The notes beneath the pieces are model-generated. The model was not told the DNA's origin. It worked only from the letters and a program-made list of their open reading frames with translations, and searched no databases. Of a stretch of 6,817 nucleotides of DNA, positions 5,746 to 6,817 are shown piece by piece. The stretch is from Burkholderiales bacterium (GTDB lineage Bacteria; Pseudomonadota; Gammaproteobacteria; Burkholderiales; SG8-39): positions 1 through 6,817 of the forward strand of contig JAENXP010000125.1 in NCBI GenBank assembly GCA_016649475.1, written 5' to 3'. Each line of letters opens with the position of its first letter. Position 1 is the stretch's first letter. Both the position numbers and the translations under genes were made by a program.

Positions 5746-6680
5746 CAGCGCACCTCGACCGACATGCCGTAGATGTCGCCCGGCGGAATCAGCAGGGTCA
5801 CGACCATCTTGACTGCCACCGCGACCACGACCAGGGCCAGGATCAGGCGCAGTTTCTCCGGCGGCAGGCGGGCGCCCAGCCGCGCCCCCAGTTTGGTACC
5901 GAGCACCGAGCCGAGAATCAGAATGAGGGCGAGGAAGGGATCGACAGAATGATTGATGCCGGCCTGCATGATACTCACCGCCGCGGTGGTAAACAGCAAT
6001 TGGAACAGCGATGTGCCGACGACGATCTTGGTCGGCATCTTCAACACATAGATCATCACCGGCACCATGATGAAGCCGCCGCCGACGCCCATCAGCGAAG
6101 TCAGGATGCCGACCGCGGCACCCAACAGCAAGGGCCCGACTACCGACATGCGTACGCCCGAGGCAGGGTAATTCGTCTGCCAGGGCAGGCGCTGCATCCA
6201 GTTTCGCCACAGCGACTTCGACCCGGCTCGCGCTGCCGCGGTGCCTGCGCCGGGCTTGCCGGCGCGAGCAACAGCCCGCAGCGATTCGATCAGCATGCTC
6301 ACGCCGATGAAGCCCAGCAGGATGACATAGAGAAAAACAACCACGTTGCCGAACTGGCCCGCGCGCAACAGCACCTTGGCGAGATACACGCCGAAGCCTC
6401 CGCCCATCCAACTGCCGATCAGCAGAGTCAGGCCCATCTTGAAATCGATATTGCCGTCGCGCCAGTGCAGGTAGCTCGCGCCGGAAGCCGTACCGGTCAT
6501 CTGCGCCGCGCCGCTGGACACCGCTACAATGGGAGGTATGCCGGTGAATATGAGCAGCGGCGTGATCAGAAAGCCGCCGCCTACCCCGACCAGGCCGGAG
6601 AGAAAGCCGACCAGAGCGCCGTAGAGCGAAATCAGGACGATATTGACGTCCATGTGTGCAATCGGCAGAAAGAATTCCAT
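5745..6680 (-). CDS. Sulfite exporter TauE/SafE (TSUP) family permease
   Basis: This is an inner-membrane permease of the TSUP (TauE/SafE, DUF81) family, whose characterised members move sulfite, sulfoacetate, thiosulfate or other small sulfur or carboxylate anions. It has 311 residues from the ATG at 6680. The family's internal duplication is clear: GFLSGLVGVGGGFLITPLL (25-43) and GILTSLMGVGGGFIMVPVM (191-209) are the two GVGGG repeats, each followed by hydrophobic helices. About eight or nine membrane segments are expected. A basic, Ala/Gly-rich loop (about 135-176) links the halves. The frame is open to an ATG at 6776, but the extra 32 residues are polar and unlike the family, whereas MEFFLPIA fits the M-x-x-LPIA start known in close homologues. 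No strong ribosome site is seen. Its stop overlaps the next start (TGATG). Direction and substrate are undetermined. Confidence 0.93.
   Translation of the reverse strand: MEFFLPIAHMDVNIVLISLYGALVGFLSGLVGVGGGFLITPLLIFTGIPPIVAVSSGAAQMTGTASGASYLHWRDGNIDFKMGLTLLIGSWMGGGFGVYLAKVLLRAGQFGNVVVFLYVILLGFIGVSMLIESLRAVARAGKPGAGTAAARAGSKSLWRNWMQRLPWQTNYPASGVRMSVVGPLLLGAAVGILTSLMGVGGGFIMVPVMIYVLKMPTKIVVGTSLFQLLFTTAAVSIMQAGINHSVDPFLALILILGSVLGTKLGARLGARLPPEKLRLILALVVVAVAVKMVVTLLIPPGDIYGMSVEVR
5751..5756 (-). promoter_or_regulatory. Ribosome-binding site GAGGTG that fixes the TIGR02186-type start
   Basis: GAGGTG lies 5 nt before the ATG at 5745, inside the end of the upstream permease gene. It is the best Shine-Dalgarno sequence in the window. 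It rules in the short 249-residue form against the much longer open frame. Confidence 0.7.
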
Positions 6681-6723
6681 GAATATGCCGGCGTTTGAAT
6701 ACAGTGAAGGGAAGGGACCTGCT

Positions 6724-6729
6724 ATTTTA
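6724..6729 (-). promoter_or_regulatory. -10-like box TAAAAT upstream of the TSUP gene
   Basis: TAAAAT (five of six consensus bases) on the minus strand would start transcription near 6717, about 37 nt before the ATG at 6680. No acceptable -35 box is found at 16-19 nt spacing, so an activator or another sigma factor would be needed, or the match is chance. Confidence 0.3.
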
Positions 6730-6817
6730 CCGGTTAGCGCACGCCCTTCCTCATGGTTTGATCGACTTTTGCGCATCCCGCTGTGCGTGATGGGTTGCGT
6801 CGGCGGCGGCGCGCGCC
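6730..6817. other. Right-edge stretch with no assignable gene
   Basis: I see no recognisable gene in these bases on either strand. A minus-strand frame ending in TAA near 6735 could be the tail of an upstream gene, but its residues match nothing I recognise. Confidence 0.4.

Noticed and set aside
5746..6411. N-terminal extension of the TIGR02186-type gene (222 extra codons)
   Set aside because: The extension is an off-frame reading of the TSUP gene. The signal peptide and GAGGTG site mark 5745 as the start.
6681..6776. A 32-residue N-terminal extension of the TSUP permease
   Set aside because: Polar and unlike the family; the MEFFLPIA start fits homologues better, and a -10-like box lies within the extension.
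1..6817. CRISPR arrays, tRNA/rRNA genes, insertion sequences, integrase or toxin-antitoxin genes
   Set aside because: Looked for on both strands by eye; no direct-repeat arrays, cloverleaf sequences, transposase motifs or terminal inverted repeats were seen.

Overview
This is a high-GC window, and every gene in it has the protein style of a proteobacterium. A member of the Betaproteobacteria is my best guess, from the close look of GlcDEF and SulP to that group; this is an inference and was not searched. There are six confident protein genes, no RNA genes, no mobile elements and no CRISPR array.

Left block (1-2926, minus strand): a tightly packed glcD-glcE-glcF operon for the three-subunit glycolate oxidase/dehydrogenase. 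GlcD and GlcE are complete. GlcF is cut by the left edge after 117 residues. glcD and glcE are 1 nt apart; glcE and glcF are 24 nt apart. A strong sigma70-type promoter (TTGACA, 17-nt spacer, TAACAT) lies 66 nt upstream of glcD, with a GGACC/GGTCC dyad around its -10 box.

Middle (2927-3204): a 278-bp divergent intergenic region. Besides the glc promoter it carries the leader of the rightward gene. That leader has a GGGAGG Shine-Dalgarno-like block, a hairpin right behind it, a possible 9-codon leader peptide whose stop touches the next start (TGAATG), and a perfect 12-bp palindrome. I found no convincing promoter for the rightward gene.

Centre (3205-4980, plus strand): a SulP-family anion permease with a C-terminal STAS domain and a short cysteine-rich tail. 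Its substrate (sulfate, bicarbonate or another anion) cannot be read from the sequence.

Right block (4996-6680, minus strand, convergent with sulP): a TSUP (TauE/SafE) sulfur-compound permease followed by a secreted, membrane-anchored TIGR02186/PF09608-type protein. The two genes overlap by one base (TGATG) and are evidently co-translated.

Two readings of the neighbourhood are possible. With glycolate oxidation next to SulP, it could serve carbon metabolism: salvage of RuBisCO-derived glycolate beside bicarbonate uptake. With TSUP next to SulP, it could serve sulfur-anion traffic. The sequence does not decide between them. Most of the window is ordinary. The least explained parts are the sulP leader, the SulP cysteine tail and the TSUP partner protein of unknown function.
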